5,854 nt of DNA from Coriobacteriia bacterium (lineage in GTDB: Bacteria; Actinomycetota; Coriobacteriia; WRKU01; WQUG01), in NCBI GenBank assembly GCA_009785705.1, contig WQVS01000084.1:1-5854 (forward strand), in the 5' to 3' direction. Each line of letters starts with the position of its first letter. Positions within the stretch are counted from its first letter, which is position 1. This document shows, in pieces, positions 5,555 to 5,854 of the stretch. A program made the translations under genes and the position numbers. The notes below the pieces were generated by a model, which saw nothing but the letters and a program-made list of their open reading frames with translations, was not told the DNA's origin and did not search any database.

Positions 5555-5854
5555 TGGTCGCGCTCCTCCTCTGATTGGCTCTGGGCGGACTCCTCTTCCG
5601 GTCCGTTCTGGTCGCGCTCCTCCCCCAGTTGGCCTTGGTCGCGAGCCCAGTCAGGGTCATTGATACGTGTTGCGACAACTGCCGCACCAAAGCCATTGTT
5701 GATGTTTACAACGCTGATACCCCCAGAGCAGGAATTGAGCATAGTCAGTAAGGGAGCAACTCCATCGAAATTGGCACCGTAGCCAACACTTGTAGGAACA
5801 GCAATCACAGGAACCTTAACAAGTCCTGCCATAAGAATGGGCAGAGCACCCTCC
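5551..5854 (-). CDS. larB: Nickel-pincer cofactor biosynthesis protein LarB, C-terminal 100 residues (5' end beyond window)
   Basis: LarB carboxylates and hydrolyses nicotinic acid adenine dinucleotide in the first step of nickel-pincer cofactor synthesis. The first complete visible codon begins at 5853 and the TGA is at 5553-5551. Visible residues begin EGALPILMAGLVKVPVIAVP and continue with TSVGYGANFDG, MLNSCSGG (38-45) and VVNINNGFGAA, all typical of the LarB/PurE-like C-terminal domain. Cys42 of the visible part sits where I place the substrate-binding Cys221 of L. plantarum LarB. The conserved domain ends at RIN (63-65), where family members normally stop. Here 35 further hydrophilic residues follow, made largely of nine-residue repeats. 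The internal ATG at 5832 is not the start, because the conserved reading frame continues upstream of it to the window edge. The gene overlaps larC by four bases. Confidence 0.93.
   Translation of the reverse strand, partial: EGALPILMAGLVKVPVIAVPTSVGYGANFDGVAPLLTMLNSCSGGISVVNINNGFGAAVVATRINDPDWARDQGQLGEERDQNGPEEESAQSQSEEERDQ
5554..5646 (-). repeat. 27-bp-periodic coding repeat in the LarB C-terminal tail
   Basis: Reading larB, the tail divides into nine-residue units: ARDQGQLGE, ERDQNGPEE, ESAQSQSEE, then a partial ERDQ just before the stop. At DNA level the units are 27 bp. The best-conserved part is a 16-base block on the plus strand (CTGGTCGCGCTCCTCC) identical at 5554-5569 and 5608-5623, exactly two units (54 bp) apart. 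The third unit is the most diverged. Confidence 0.75.
5563..5571 (-). promoter_or_regulatory. Shine-Dalgarno of larC, inside larB coding sequence
   Basis: GAGGAGGAG on the minus strand (5571-5563) lies eight bases before the larC GTG at 5554. It is a very strong anti-16S match and fixes the GTG start. The same nine bases are three consecutive Glu codons of the repeated LarB tail. Confidence 0.85.

Noticed and set aside
1..5854. Mobile element, CRISPR array, tRNA gene or phage remnant
   Set aside because: No transposase or integrase motifs, spaced direct repeats, cloverleaf sequence or abrupt compositional change was seen on either strand.

Overview
This looks like an ordinary chromosomal segment of a bacterium of roughly even GC content. 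It carries DNA-repair genes and part of a nickel-cofactor operon. I see no tRNA or rRNA genes, CRISPR arrays, insertion sequences or phage genes. The gene content and two promoter/start-codon arrangements that imply leaderless mRNAs fit an actinobacterium. A member of the Coriobacteriia is my best guess, but it rests on general familiarity and is not proven by the sequence.

Layout. Positions 1-1689 (minus) hold the N-terminal 563 residues of Mfd, the transcription-repair coupling factor; the helicase half lies beyond the left edge. Three bases upstream of it in the same operon (1693-2226, minus) is a DUF151 'bifunctional nuclease' family protein. An 85-base divergent promoter region (2227-2311) separates this pair from a plus-strand pair. 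The first gene of that pair is a MutY-like helix-hairpin-helix DNA glycosylase lacking the iron-sulfur cluster and the 8-oxoG-recognition domain (2312-3163). The second is a six-helix membrane protein resembling ABC-2 permeases, with a long acidic N-terminus (3195-4109). A convergent intergenic region with two hairpins (4110-4195) separates it from the minus-strand larB-larC genes. larC is complete (4196-5554); larB enters from the right edge and only its last 100 residues are visible.

How the genes work together. LarB (pyridinium carboxylation) and LarC (nickel insertion) are consecutive enzymes for the nickel-pincer nucleotide cofactor of lactate racemase-type enzymes; their coding regions overlap by four bases. 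Mfd and the glycosylase both belong to genome maintenance and are read divergently from one short region, so they could be co-regulated, although no operator is evident.

Points most worth a second look: the D2 module of Mfd has lost two arginines at positions used for UvrA contact in E. coli. The glycosylase has Glu instead of the family's catalytic Asp and no cluster cysteines. Both divergent operons appear to start leaderless. LarB carries a 27-bp-periodic coding repeat at its C-terminus whose last unit contains the larC Shine-Dalgarno. LarC has a Cys/His-containing insertion.
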